Origin: DASUPK01 sp963815665 | GTDB taxonomy: Bacteria > Actinomycetota > Thermoleophilia > Solirubrobacterales > 70-9 | DNA: 64,000 nucleotides | Direction: 5' to 3' | Assembly (NCBI GenBank): GCA_963815665.1 | Contig: CAWFHN010000013.1 | Coordinates: forward strand, 310,001-374,000 | Shown here: positions 33,348 through 42,098 of the stretch, in pieces | Numbering within the stretch: position 1 is the stretch's first letter | Layout: every line of letters begins with the position of its first letter | Translations under genes and position numbers: made by a program | The notes under the pieces: model-generated | Told to the model about the DNA's origin: nothing | Databases searched by the model: none | What the model saw: the letters and a program-made list of their open reading frames with translations, nothing else

Positions 33348-33907
33348 CGTGATTCAGGGGGCCGGAGCCCCTTGGCTAACGGACAACCGGAGGAGATCTT
33401 GACCTGCCACCAGCCGAGCAGCATCCCCAGGACGCCCCATCTCGGCTTGGCGTGCCAGTGCTTGCACCCGGGCTCGCCGATGTCCTCGTTGCAGACGCGC
33501 TCCCACCTGTGGGAGGCGGGGTCAGCGACCATCTCCTCGATCAGCTCCCGGTTGGCCTCCTCGACGACGGCGTAGTCGTGCAGGTCGGCCTTGACGTCCT
33601 GGATCCGGGCGGCGAGTCCGTCGCGGACCCTTTCGAGCTCGTCCGCCGACAGGAGGCGCGGTCCGCCCATCCCCGCAACGGCGAAGTCGATCCCCTTGCG
33701 CGGGAAGGCGGAGCCGAACAGCCTGGCAAGGGCGAGCTCCATCGCAGCGATCTGACGCCGCAGGTCGGCGCGGGCCTCCCGCTCGTCATGCTGATACAGG
33801 GCGGTGTCGAGGCCCGCCGGCGGGGCCGGTGGAACCCAGGATTCCTCAACCTCCGGCGCGATCGGCGACTCGGGAAGATCAGCGCGTTCGAGCAGCTCCT
33901 CCATCAT
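33287..33907 (-). CDS. Conserved hypothetical protein with Cys-His motif, possibly frameshifted at its end
   Basis: About 206 residues as read. N-terminus MMEELLERADLPESPIAPE, a helical middle (REARADLRRQIAAMELALARLFG; RIQDVKADLHDYAVVEEANRELI), then a possible metal motif CNEDIGEPGCKHWH and WGVLGMLLGWW. ATG 33907 follows GGAGG. The last 20 or so residues look non-native: restoring one G in the CCCC run at 33368-33371 (plus strand) would end the protein at TGA 33354-33356, 6 nt before the next gene, as KGAPAP. Function unknown. Confidence 0.6.
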   Translation of the reverse strand: MMEELLERADLPESPIAPEVEESWVPPAPPAGLDTALYQHDEREARADLRRQIAAMELALARLFGSAFPRKGIDFAVAGMGGPRLLSADELERVRDGLAARIQDVKADLHDYAVVEEANRELIEEMVADPASHRWERVCNEDIGEPGCKHWHAKPRWGVLGMLLGWWQVKISSGCPLAKGLRPPESRWRRRDSAASGAGARPLANR

Positions 33908-33929
33908 CAGTCCTCCTCTGCCCCGGAGT

Positions 33930-34586
33930 CTACGCTCGCAGGGCGCTCCCCGCCACCCATAGGGCCTCCTCGAGGGCGATGTCAGGCACTCCACGCACGC
34001 TGATCGCCACCAGCAGCACCCGCCTCGTGCCTCGCTTCACGCCTCTGCCCTCGGCCGTCTTGTCGAAGAGGATCCCGAGTGGCCGCCTCTCATCGGCGAC
34101 GACGATCGTGCCCTCGGGTAGCGGGGAAACCCTTCCCTCGAAGCCCTCGCCCTCGGCCGACAGGCGCAGGCCCAGCCGGCCTTCCGCCCGATCCGCGTCG
34201 AAGGCCCTCAACGCCACGCCGACCTCGACCATCGCGATCGTGAGCGCGTCGTCCACGCGATTGCGGCTCTTGAAGCGACCGTCGTGAATCCGCTCGAAGA
34301 TCAGCTGCTCGATCGGCGTGCGGGTGGTGTCCGGATCGAGCCCGATGTGCCTGAAGAACACGCGGTATGCCCAGGGAATCGGCTGCTGCCGGAGCAGGAT
34401 CGCCTGCGCTCCGGCGATCCGGTCGCTGAGCGACCGCAGCCGCTCCTTGAGCGCCTCCGGGCTTCGGCCGGTCGTCGTCTCCAGCGCCGTCGAGACGATC
34501 GAGAGGCCGGGAAACTCCTCAGCCAGGGCGGGCTCGATCCAGCCGGGCTCCGGCGCAACCTCCCATTGATCGGGGAGCTCTGCCAT
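33930..34586 (-). CDS. B3/B4 tRNA-binding-domain protein (PheT editing-domain-like)
   Basis: 218 residues resembling the B3/B4 domain of phenylalanyl-tRNA synthetase beta, which in PheRS clears Tyr from tRNA-Phe. Typical parts: PGLSIVSTALE, RQQPIPWAYRVFFRHIGLDPD, then SRNRVDDALTIAMVE and a Val/Ile/Gly-rich end. Free-standing relatives exist; whether they edit tRNA in trans is not established here. Its ATG overlaps the stop of the TlpA-like gene (TGATG), so it is coupled to a membrane thioredoxin-like protein, an odd pairing. Confidence 0.78.
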   Translation of the reverse strand: MAELPDQWEVAPEPGWIEPALAEEFPGLSIVSTALETTTGRSPEALKERLRSLSDRIAGAQAILLRQQPIPWAYRVFFRHIGLDPDTTRTPIEQLIFERIHDGRFKSRNRVDDALTIAMVEVGVALRAFDADRAEGRLGLRLSAEGEGFEGRVSPLPEGTIVVADERRPLGILFDKTAEGRGVKRGTRRVLLVAISVRGVPDIALEEALWVAGSALRA

Positions 34587-35305
34587 CAGCGCAGGGTCGC
34601 GGCCCTCCGGTCGGAAGCGGCAATCAGGGTGTCCACCTTGGAGAAGAACTGCTGGTCGTCGAGTCGGCCGATCGAGGTGGCCTGGAAGATCCCCCCGGGA
34701 TAGGCGTAGACGAAGGTCGGGCAGCCACCGACGCGATAGAGGTTGGAGAGAGCCCCGTCGCGGTCGAGCCCGACCGGGTGCGTCCACTGATGCTGCGCGA
34801 TCAGCTTGCGCACTTCGGAATCCGAGTCGCGGACGTCGACCGCGAGGAAGTTGACCTGACTCGAGTAGCGGCTGTAGGCGTGCTGGAAGACGTCCTCCTG
34901 GTTCTCGCAATCACCTCCGCGCGTGAACCAGAACGACAGGACCAGTGGCTTGTCGAAGAGATCGCATACACGGATCGCGCCGGGGACGTCGACCCGGCAC
35001 GCGGGAGTCCTCTGATTTCCCGGGGGACATGGAATCCGCGCCGAGTCGCAGTCGTCCTGGGCGATGTTGGCATCCCCGCCGGCACCGGTGCGCGCATCCG
35101 GGACGGCGAACTGAGCCAGCGGCATGTCCCCTTCGCTGCTCGCCCCGAGCACGCCCTTGTTCTTCGTCGAGATCGTGTTGATCCCGGCGATCGCGATCAA
35201 CGCGATGAACGCCATCCCGACGATCAGCGAGTAGATCGTGGTGCGGCGCGGGCGCCCGCTCGGATCCTTCCCGGAGCCGTCGTCTCGTCCAGCGCCGTTC
35301 TCCAC
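34586..35305 (-). CDS. Membrane-anchored TlpA/thioredoxin-fold protein lacking CxxC
   Basis: 239 residues. One N-terminal membrane anchor (about 24-45, YSLIVGMAFIALIAIAGI), an extracytoplasmic linker with several Cys, then a thioredoxin fold: VCDLFDKPLVLSFWFTRGGDC, QVNFLAVDVRD, HPVGLDRDGALSNLYRVGGCPTFVYAYPGG with the cis-Pro TGGCPT-like loop. The usual WCxxC is replaced by FTRGGDC, leaving one Cys at the C-terminal position, so ordinary disulfide reduction is doubtful; a Cys in the linker could substitute. GTG start, 15 bp downstream of the MMPL gene. Confidence 0.8.
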   Translation of the reverse strand: MENGAGRDDGSGKDPSGRPRRTTIYSLIVGMAFIALIAIAGINTISTKNKGVLGASSEGDMPLAQFAVPDARTGAGGDANIAQDDCDSARIPCPPGNQRTPACRVDVPGAIRVCDLFDKPLVLSFWFTRGGDCENQEDVFQHAYSRYSSQVNFLAVDVRDSDSEVRKLIAQHQWTHPVGLDRDGALSNLYRVGGCPTFVYAYPGGIFQATSIGRLDDQQFFSKVDTLIAASDRRAATLR

Positions 35306-35320
35306 GGCGTCAATCGTCCC

Positions 35321-38047
35321 CTATGTCGCGGATTGGCTCGGCGCCACCGTTGCCGAGCGGGTGCGGGCGGGCAGCGGGAAGCCCTCCTCGGCCCAGACGA
35401 CGACCGCGGGCAGCACCAGCATCACGCCCGCCAGCGCCACCAGCAGGTCGACGACCGTGACCAGCCCGAAGTCGCGGAGCACGGGCGCCACCGAGATCAA
35501 GCCGATGTCGTCGAGCAGGGGCAGCCCGGCGATCGCGAGGACAGCGAATCCGGCGATCGCGGTGACGCCGGACGCGAGCACGGCCGCGCCGGTGCGGAGG
35601 TAGGTTCGCCGCAGCGCATCTCCCACGGAGAGGCCGGCCTGGCGCTCGCTGGCGTAGCGGGCGGAGAGGATCACGCTGAACTCCGTCGCGACCGCGATCA
35701 CCAGCGCCCCGAGGGTGGCCGACATCGGGTTGAGGGACACGCCCAGGGCCGCCACCACGAGCCCGGACCAGCCCGTGGCCATCACCACCGGGATCAGCGG
35801 GACGAGGGCGCGCCGGACCGAGCGGTATACCGCCGCGAGGACGATGCCCACCGCGAGCAGGCCGACGAGTGGCAGCCACCAGCGGCTGTGAGAGAGGTCG
35901 GTGTTGGCCTCGGCCGCCAGCACGGGCAGGCCGGCCAGCTGGACGGTCGTGCCGGCGGGCGGCGCCGGGCCGTCCGGCGGGTTGATCTGAGAGCGGATGT
36001 CGTCGATCAGCTTCTGCTGGTCCGAGAGCGGCTGAACTCGGATGCCGAAGGCGATGTCCGCGGTGTCGCCGATCGGCGTCGACCCCGCCGCGGGGTTGCA
36101 TTCGCCCCGGTGGCTGATGACGATCTGGGAGATGAAGCAGGGCAGCGCCTGGACCAGCGCGTGGACGTCACCCACACCCTGGCTCGACTGCCCGCTCGAC
36201 GACGCAGACGACGAGGACGCGTTGGAGCCGCCGAAGAAGTCGGTCAGCGAGAGGGCGGGACAGATCTGGGCGTTGGCGCAGCTCGGATTGGATCCCGAGA
36301 AGCCATGGCGGGCCAGCACCCGTTGCTGGAAGCCCTCGGCCCATGAGATCACGGCGGGGCTGGTCGGATCCTTGGCCTTGATGGTCACGTTGACGTCACC
36401 CGAGATCCCCGTCTGCTTCTCGAGCTCGTTCAGGTCCTTGAGCGCGGCCAGATGGGGCGGCGCCAGATCGCGGATATCGGTCTCGACCCCGGTCCCAGCG
36501 CTCGCCACCCATCCGCAGACGGCCAGCAGCAGCCCGGCCGCGAGGACGCGCCGCGGGGATGCGATCGCCATCGCGATTGCAGCCACCCCGATGGCCCGAA
36601 GGCGGGCCGCGGCGGCGCCGATCCGCCGGGCGGGCTCAGCGGGCCGGCCCGGCTCGGCGCCGCGCCAGGCCGAGAGCCCGAGCGCCGCCAGCCCGCCCGT
36701 GAGCGCGATCAGGAAGGCGAGGGCGATCCCGATCACCAGCAGCAGCCCGAAGGAGCGCACCAGTGGGCTCGGCGAGAGAGCGAAGACGGCGAAGCCGGCG
36801 ATCGTCGCGACGCACGCGGCGCCGATCACGGGGCCCCCGCCCGCGGCGGCGATCGCAACGCCGCGCCCGGGCGGCGCCCCCTCGGCGCGCGCCTCGTTGA
36901 AGCGAGCCTGGAACTGGATCGCGTAGTCGACCGCCAGGCCGACCAGCACCGGGAGCATCGCGATCGCCCCGACCGTCAGGGAGCCGCCGAAGAGGGCCAC
37001 CAGGCCCAGGGTCATCGACCCGGCGGCGACCGCGACCCCGAGGGGCAGGAGGCGCAGCGGTCGGGGCAGGATGAGGAACAGGGTGAGCGCCATCACCAGC
37101 CCGGCAACCCCGAGCAGCAGAAGCGTCTGATTGCGGAGCTCCCGGGCCCCTGCGTCGACCACCACCGGCGCGCCGGTGACGATGTAGCTGCCGTCCGTGA
37201 GCTTGAAGCGGGGGTTCGACACCGCCTGGCGGAAGAGGCCGATCGCCTCGTGTCGCTCAGCATCGGTCATGTCCGGGCGCAGCCGGACGATGATCTGCGC
37301 GGCGTCCTTGTTCGGGAACAGGTAGCCGAAGCGCTCCTTGGGCGTCCCCGCCGGCTTCGACTGGTCGAAGACGACCCGGCTGACGAAGTTGGGGTCGTCC
37401 AGCCGCGGGACGGAGGTGATCCCGTACTTCAGCGCCACCTGGATCAGCTGGCTCTGGAACCGGCTGAGCACCTGCTGGGCCGCCGCGTTTCCGGCCTGTT
37501 GCTGCTCGGGGGTCGAGGCGCCCCGGTTCGCGGCCGCCCTCGCCGCCCTCTGCCCGGCCTGCCGGGCGGCCTGGCTGGCGCCGCCGATCTGGCCCTGTAG
37601 AGCCTGCTGGATCCCGGCGACGCTCAGGTACAGGAAGGTCCCGGGACCGAAGACCGATCGGCTCGGGTGCAGCTTGGCAATCTGGTCGCAGACGGGCGGC
37701 AGCGGCTGCTTCTTTCGATGCGGCAGCGAAGCGGCCAGCTGAGTGCCGCCGGCGAAGCACTCCTCGAGCTCGAAGAGCGGCTCGAGGTCCTTGGTGAGGA
37801 CGAGCTTTCGCAGGTCCTCCTTCGCCAGCACGATCACCGGCTCGTCCCCGAATTCCTGGTGGAAGTCCTGGGTCGCCTTGTACTCCGAGGAGCCCTTGCT
37901 GACCAGCGTGTCGGTCCCGGCGTTGGTGTCGAGCTGGGTGGCCGCGAAGATGCCGGCCCCCGTCAGCACCACGATGGGCGCGATCACGAGCAACGGCCAG
38001 CGCACGGCCACGCCCGCGACCCGCTCGAAGAATCTCCCCGCACTCAC
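35321..38047 (-). CDS. RND-superfamily MMPL-type exporter
   Basis: 908-residue membrane exporter with the MMPL/HpnN layout: helix 1 (RWPLVIAPIVVLTG region), large extracytoplasmic loop (about 40-290), helices 2-6, helix 7, second loop, helices 8-12 near the C-terminus. VGLAVDYAIQFQARFNEA and the paired LGALVIAVATEFSVIL carry the conserved transmembrane acidic residues for proton relay. The second loop has Ser/Ala repeats (NASSSSASSSGQSSQG). Substrates of such proteins are usually lipids. GTG 38047 is chosen because the helix-1 region starts at once and TAACCT lies 8 nt upstream. Confidence 0.88.
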   Translation of the reverse strand: MSAGRFFERVAGVAVRWPLLVIAPIVVLTGAGIFAATQLDTNAGTDTLVSKGSSEYKATQDFHQEFGDEPVIVLAKEDLRKLVLTKDLEPLFELEECFAGGTQLAASLPHRKKQPLPPVCDQIAKLHPSRSVFGPGTFLYLSVAGIQQALQGQIGGASQAARQAGQRAARAAANRGASTPEQQQAGNAAAQQVLSRFQSQLIQVALKYGITSVPRLDDPNFVSRVVFDQSKPAGTPKERFGYLFPNKDAAQIIVRLRPDMTDAERHEAIGLFRQAVSNPRFKLTDGSYIVTGAPVVVDAGARELRNQTLLLLGVAGLVMALTLFLILPRPLRLLPLGVAVAAGSMTLGLVALFGGSLTVGAIAMLPVLVGLAVDYAIQFQARFNEARAEGAPPGRGVAIAAAGGGPVIGAACVATIAGFAVFALSPSPLVRSFGLLLVIGIALAFLIALTGGLAALGLSAWRGAEPGRPAEPARRIGAAAARLRAIGVAAIAMAIASPRRVLAAGLLLAVCGWVASAGTGVETDIRDLAPPHLAALKDLNELEKQTGISGDVNVTIKAKDPTSPAVISWAEGFQQRVLARHGFSGSNPSCANAQICPALSLTDFFGGSNASSSSASSSGQSSQGVGDVHALVQALPCFISQIVISHRGECNPAAGSTPIGDTADIAFGIRVQPLSDQQKLIDDIRSQINPPDGPAPPAGTTVQLAGLPVLAAEANTDLSHSRWWLPLVGLLAVGIVLAAVYRSVRRALVPLIPVVMATGWSGLVVAALGVSLNPMSATLGALVIAVATEFSVILSARYASERQAGLSVGDALRRTYLRTGAAVLASGVTAIAGFAVLAIAGLPLLDDIGLISVAPVLRDFGLVTVVDLLVALAGVMLVLPAVVVWAEEGFPLPARTRSATVAPSQSAT

Positions 38048-38055
38048 GAGGGCGG

Positions 38056-38061
38056 AGGTTA
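38056..38061 (-). promoter_or_regulatory. -10-like box TAACCT, leaderless arrangement
   Basis: TAACCT on the minus strand ends 8 nt before the GTG of the MMPL gene; no Shine-Dalgarno is present. Confidence 0.4.
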
Positions 38062-38087
38062 CGGAGCGACTATGAAGATGGCGCCAA

Positions 38088-38327
38088 TCAGGCCGCGCGG
38101 AGCTGCCGCCAGCCCTCACTGGCTATCGCGACGTGCACACGGCCGTCAGGGCCGCGGCGCTCGAGCACGAGACCACGGTTGATCGACCGTTTCAGAGCGC
38201 GCTGCCGGTCGGCGTGGCTTCGCCTGGGGAGGGTCAGTACGAGCTCTGGGACGAGGCAGTAACCGTCGCCGGCCAGCTCGACGATCGCATCGAGCACGTC
38301 CTCGTCGGTGATGCGCTTCAGGGCCAC
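38088..38327 (-). CDS. Small winged-helix-like protein
   Basis: 79 residues. Pattern of a winged helix: EDVLDAIVELAGDGYCLVPEL, helix ADRQRALKRSINRGLVLER, then a two-stranded wing RGPDGRVHVAIASEGWRQL. It may be a DNA-binding regulator of the lipid-import genes just upstream (31 bp away on the same strand) or of the MMPL gene downstream; this is inference. Confidence 0.65.
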   Translation of the reverse strand: MALKRITDEDVLDAIVELAGDGYCLVPELVLTLPRRSHADRQRALKRSINRGLVLERRGPDGRVHVAIASEGWRQLRAA

Positions 38328-38358
38328 TCCGATGACGGTAGCGCCGTCCTCGGCGTCG

Positions 38359-39408
38359 CTAATCCATTGCGAGTGGGCCCTTGACGTCGGCGTTGAGGAA
38401 CTGGCGGATGAACTCGTTCTTCGAGTTGAAGAGCTCCTCCGCGGGGCCGGACTCGACGATCTTGCCCTTCCAGAGAACCGCGAGGAACTCGGCGATCCGG
38501 CGGGCGGTCGCGAGGTCGTGGCTGATCACCAGGTAGCAGCCGCCGTTCTCCTCGTGGACCTCGCGGATCAGCTCGCAGAGGAGGGCGGTGCGGACGGGGT
38601 CGAGGCCCGAATCGGGCTCGTCGAACATGACGATGGCCGGGTCCAGCACCAGCGCCCGGGCGAATCCGGCGCGCTTGCGCATCCCACCCGAGAGCTCGTT
38701 CGGCATCTTGTACATCGCCTCGGCGAGCCCGACCTCGCGAAGTCGCCGCGTGACGATCTCCTCGATCTCCTCCTCGCTCTTGTCCGTGTGCTGCCGGAGC
38801 GGGAAGCAGGTGTTGTCGTAGACGTTCATCGAGCCGAACAGGGCGCCGTCCTGGAAGAGCAGGCCGAACTTCTTGCGCACCTCGAAGAGCTCGTCGTCCG
38901 TCATGCCCGGGATCGACTCGCCGTGGACCAGCACGTCGCCGGAGTCGGGATAGAGCAGTCCGACGATGTGCTTGATCAGGACGCTCTTGCCCGTGCCGGA
39001 GGGGCCGAGCACCATCGAGATCATGTTGTCGGGAAGGCCGAGGTTGCAGCCGTTCAGGATCCGGGTGCGGCCGAACTGCTTGACGAGATCGATGATCTCG
39101 ATCGCGTCCTCCCCGCCGTGGTCCTGCTTCATGCCGGTGTGCCACTTGTACGGGTCGGGATCGTCGGCGTCGACGCCGGGAATGATGTAGTCGCGCCGGG
39201 AGAAGTCCTCCTCGCCGAAACCCTGGGAGGCCAGCGGATCGCCCTGCTCCACCGCCTCGGCGTCCGCCGTGGCCTCCTCGGCCTCGGGGGCCTGGGCCCG
39301 GGCGGGCGCCTTGGGGCGTGCGGTGCTGCGGGCGGTTGTCGAACGGCTCGAGCTCGCGCGGCTGCTCGTGCTCTCGCTTCGCGGGGTGCTCTTCTTCCTC
39401 TCAGCCAC
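38359..39408 (-). CDS. Lipid-import ABC ATPase (MlaF/Mkl family)
   Basis: 349 residues. Residues 1-70 are Ser/Arg/Ala-rich and probably disordered; the ATPase starts near 100. Walker A GPSGTGKS at 135-142, signature ELSGGMRKRAGFARAL, Walker B IVMFDEPDSGLDPVR and switch His in LVISHDLATARRI identify the MlaF/Mkl subgroup that powers MCE-type lipid importers. It is last after two YrbE permeases on the same strand. No MCE (MlaD) substrate-binding gene is nearby. The long extension is unusual; an internal start at MKQDHGG (93) is possible. Confidence 0.9.
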   Translation of the reverse strand: MAERKKSTPRSESTSSRASSSRSTTARSTARPKAPARAQAPEAEEATADAEAVEQGDPLASQGFGEEDFSRRDYIIPGVDADDPDPYKWHTGMKQDHGGEDAIEIIDLVKQFGRTRILNGCNLGLPDNMISMVLGPSGTGKSVLIKHIVGLLYPDSGDVLVHGESIPGMTDDELFEVRKKFGLLFQDGALFGSMNVYDNTCFPLRQHTDKSEEEIEEIVTRRLREVGLAEAMYKMPNELSGGMRKRAGFARALVLDPAIVMFDEPDSGLDPVRTALLCELIREVHEENGGCYLVISHDLATARRIAEFLAVLWKGKIVESGPAEELFNSKNEFIRQFLNADVKGPLAMD

Positions 39409-39458
39409 CGTTTACGCCTCCTTCGAAGTTCACAAAAAGTGTAGGTAGTCGGCCCGGG

Positions 39459-40259
39459 TCAGCCGCCGATTGGCGCCCTCGGGTTAGCCCCCCAGAAGAC
39501 CAGGGTTCCCATCATCCCGATGATGTGGACGAGCACGATGTTGAGCACCATCGACTTCGCGGTCGCGGTGCCGACTCCCACCGGACCACCGGATGCCGTG
39601 TAGCCGTAATAGCAGCCGACGAGCACGATGGCGGTCGCCATCACCATGCCCTTTATCAAGCTGAATAAGAGATCCGGCGGGTTCTGGAACATCCAGAAGA
39701 TCAGGAAGTAGCCACCCGAGGAGACGTCCCCGATCTGCTCGACGACCGCGAGCCAGCTGGCGAAGTAGCCGATCCCGACGGCGGCCAGGTACATGAACGG
39801 GAACGCGATCCACGCAGCGAGCAGCCGGGTGGCCGCCAGGAAGGTGACCGGGGGGACGCCCATGACCTCGAGCGCGTCGATCTCGTCGGAGATCCGCATG
39901 GCGCCCAGCTCAGCGACGATCCCGGTGCCCACCTTGGCGGCGAGCATGTAGCCGAAGGCGTAGGGGATCACCTCGCGCAGGTCGCACCAGGCGGCGAACA
40001 CGCCCGCGTAGGCGGGGGCGCCGACCGAGCGGTTGAAGTAGGCCCCCTCGATCCCGCACTGCAGGCCGAGGATGAAGACCAGGCCCCAGATCACGATCGT
40101 GGAGCCGAGGATCAGGATGCCGGTCTGGCGGAGAGCCTCGCCGAAGAACTGGAAGACGCGGCCGGTGTACACCAGCCCCGCCACGCGCGAGCAGAACCCG
40201 AAGATCTCGCCGATCGAGTTGAGCCAGCCCCTGGGGACTGCCAGCCAGCCAGCCCCCAT
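39459..40259 (-). CDS. MlaE/YrbE-family permease (second of two)
   Basis: 266 residues. The YrbE family core is clear: the amphipathic N-terminal helix, IVIWGLVFILGLQCGIEGAYF, then the conserved E-x-G-A-M-R motif in KVGTGIVAELGAMRISDEIDALEVMGV, which contacts the ATPase. Five or six membrane helices. Partner of the 40273-41079 permease in a heterodimer, as YrbE1A/YrbE1B in mycobacteria. The start follows the upstream stop by about 13 nt. Confidence 0.9.
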   Translation of the reverse strand: MGAGWLAVPRGWLNSIGEIFGFCSRVAGLVYTGRVFQFFGEALRQTGILILGSTIVIWGLVFILGLQCGIEGAYFNRSVGAPAYAGVFAAWCDLREVIPYAFGYMLAAKVGTGIVAELGAMRISDEIDALEVMGVPPVTFLAATRLLAAWIAFPFMYLAAVGIGYFASWLAVVEQIGDVSSGGYFLIFWMFQNPPDLLFSLIKGMVMATAIVLVGCYYGYTASGGPVGVGTATAKSMVLNIVLVHIIGMMGTLVFWGANPRAPIGG

Positions 40260-40272
40260 CAGCTAACCGCCC

Positions 40273-41079
40273 TCATTTGATCACCTGGAGCTCGGGGTGC
40301 GTCGCGAGCAGCGTTTGAGTGAAGACGTAGTTGAACGCGAAGACGCCCATGAAGGCGATCACCACCGCCTCGTTCACGGCCCTGCCCACGCCTTCAGCGC
40401 CTCCGGACGCAGTCATCCCCTTGTAGGAGCAGACGATCGCGATGATCGCCCCGAACAGGGTCGTCTTCAGGACCGACCCCCAGAGGTCCGTGACCGAGGC
40501 GTTGTTGAAGAGGGTGGCGAAGAAGCCGCCCAAGGGCTCGTTGTAGAGAAGCTCTGCGCCGATGCCGCCGACGATGCCGAAGATCAGCGCGTAGATGTCC
40601 ATCAGGCCCGTGATCAGCATCAGCGCCAGGAAGCGCGGGACGACGAGGTTCTTGATCGGGTCGACCCCGAGCACCTGGAGGGCGTCGAGCTCCTCGCGGA
40701 TCTTCCGGGCGCCGAGGTCCGCGGTGATCGCGGTGCCCGCAACGCCGGCGACGACCACGGCGGTGACGAAGGGCGCGAACTCGCGGATCGAGGCGAGCAC
40801 GAAGAAGCCGCCGAGACGGTCGAGCGCTCCGAACAGGGAGAGGAAGTTCGCTGCCTGCAGGCCCGGCGCACCGAAGCCGAAGGCCAGGGTCGAGATCATC
40901 ATCGGGAACCAGCAGAGCTGCAGGGCGAAGAGGAACTGCCCGATGAACTCGCCGCCGTAGGGGTACGGAGGCCGGATCGCCGAGACGATCGTCTTGGCGG
41001 TCAGGATCATCATGTCCCCGACCTGCTCGAATAGAGACTTGGCCGGGAGGAACGCCCTGTCGGCTACGGATCTGACCAT
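40273..41079 (-). CDS. MlaE/YrbE-family permease (first of two)
   Basis: 268 residues with the same family marks: FVTAVVVAGVAGTAITADLGARKIREELDALQVLGV is the coupling-helix region, though the usual E-L-G is D-L-G here. About five membrane helices. First gene of the lipid-import operon (YrbE, YrbE, Mkl). GGAGGAGAGCTAA precedes its ATG. An aggtta (TAACCT, minus) at 41154-41159 could be the promoter -10, giving a leader of about 70 nt. Confidence 0.9.
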   Translation of the reverse strand: MVRSVADRAFLPAKSLFEQVGDMMILTAKTIVSAIRPPYPYGGEFIGQFLFALQLCWFPMMISTLAFGFGAPGLQAANFLSLFGALDRLGGFFVLASIREFAPFVTAVVVAGVAGTAITADLGARKIREELDALQVLGVDPIKNLVVPRFLALMLITGLMDIYALIFGIVGGIGAELLYNEPLGGFFATLFNNASVTDLWGSVLKTTLFGAIIAIVCSYKGMTASGGAEGVGRAVNEAVVIAFMGVFAFNYVFTQTLLATHPELQVIK

Positions 41080-41255
41080 TTAGCTCTCCTCCGGAGCCTC
41101 CCCCCAGTGATTTGGGGCGCGGCCCCGCGTGCCGCTCTCACGCCACGCCCGCAAGGTTATGTGATGGAGAGGCCATTCGCCACCCACAACCGTTGGGCGT
41201 AACCGGAGACCAAGAATCCCCCGGAACTAGCGATACGGAGCCGGAATGGCGAGGG

Positions 41256-41261
41256 TAGGGT
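41256..41261 (+). promoter_or_regulatory. -10-like box TAGGGT, leaderless arrangement
   Basis: TAGGGT ends 7 nt before the ATG at 41269. Identical hexamer to the one before the MFS exporter. Confidence 0.4.
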
Positions 41262-41268
41262 GCGTGGT

Positions 41269-42075
41269 ATGTTGCCCGCGCCTTTGGAGGAGAGCGCCTC
41301 GACAGCCCGCGCTCTGATGACCCGCAAATGGCTAGGGATCGGGTTTCTCGGAGTCCTCCTGGCAGCGGGGGTTGCGTCTTGCGGCGGCACCCGGCAGGAC
41401 GCGAACGAGCCGTCCGGCAACTTCCCCGTCTCGATCGTCAGCGCCGACTTCCCCAGCAGGCAGAAGCTCGCCCAGAACACGAATCTCACATTGGCGGTGG
41501 AGAACTCCGGCGACCAGACGATCCCGAATCTGGCCATCACGATCTTCACCACGTCGAACGCGAGCACGAGCGAGACCGGGACCTCGACCACCGGCACGAC
41601 CGGCACTCAGACCTCGAGCACCGCGCAGGAGCTGCCCACGGCCCAGGGCTCGTTTTCGGTCCGCTCTGAGCAGCAGGACCTGGCGATCCCATTCCGGCCC
41701 GTCTGGATCCTGGAGACCGGCTTCCCGAAGCTGGAGGGCCAGACCGCCTCGGCCGGAGCGGAGGCCGCGCAGACCGACACCTATGCGTTCGGGGCCCTCG
41801 CCGCCAATCAGACCAAGAGGATCGTCTGGAACGTGACCCCGGTGCAGGGCGGGACCTACACCGTCCACTATCGAGTCGCCGCCGGCCTCGAGGGCAAGGC
41901 CAAGGCGGTCACCGCCGACGGCTCCGTGCCCGAGGGCGAGTTCGTGGTGCGGATCGCCTCCGCCCCGCCCCAGACCCGGGTGGACAGCTCGGGCAAGGTC
42001 GTGCCGATCTCGCCGGACAGCGTCATCGGCCAGGCCGGAAACCAGGTGCAAAAGTCGGAGCTCAACGGGCAATAG
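41269..42075 (+). CDS. Secreted lipoprotein with Ig-like (CARDB-type) fold, function unknown
   Basis: 268 residues. A lipoprotein signal (WLGIGFLGVLLAAGVASC) has its Cys near residue 37 if ATG 41269 is used; ATG 41317 (MTRKWLGIG) would give a standard length but lacks a nearby ribosome site. The mature part NFPVSIVSADFPSRQKLAQNT with LTLAVENSGDQTIPNLAITI is a CARDB-like Ig strand pattern, followed by a Thr/Ser-rich insert and a second strand set (QTKRIVWNVTPVQGGTYTVHYRV). Probably binds something at the outer face of the membrane; no partner assigned. Confidence 0.72.
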   Translation: MLPAPLEESASTARALMTRKWLGIGFLGVLLAAGVASCGGTRQDANEPSGNFPVSIVSADFPSRQKLAQNTNLTLAVENSGDQTIPNLAITIFTTSNASTSETGTSTTGTTGTQTSSTAQELPTAQGSFSVRSEQQDLAIPFRPVWILETGFPKLEGQTASAGAEAAQTDTYAFGALAANQTKRIVWNVTPVQGGTYTVHYRVAAGLEGKAKAVTADGSVPEGEFVVRIASAPPQTRVDSSGKVVPISPDSVIGQAGNQVQKSELNGQ

Positions 42076-42098
42076 CAGCGCTGGCGATTGAAGCCGCC

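Noticed and set aside
34586..34910. Longer N-terminus for the B3/B4 protein
   Set aside because: The extra 108 codons are Arg/Pro-rich and overlap the TlpA-like gene; the ATG at 34586 is in a TGATG coupling position.
41102..41117. CCCCA/TGGGG inverted repeat upstream of the YrbE operon as an operator
   Set aside because: Five-base arms in very GC-rich sequence are expected by chance; no second copy seen.
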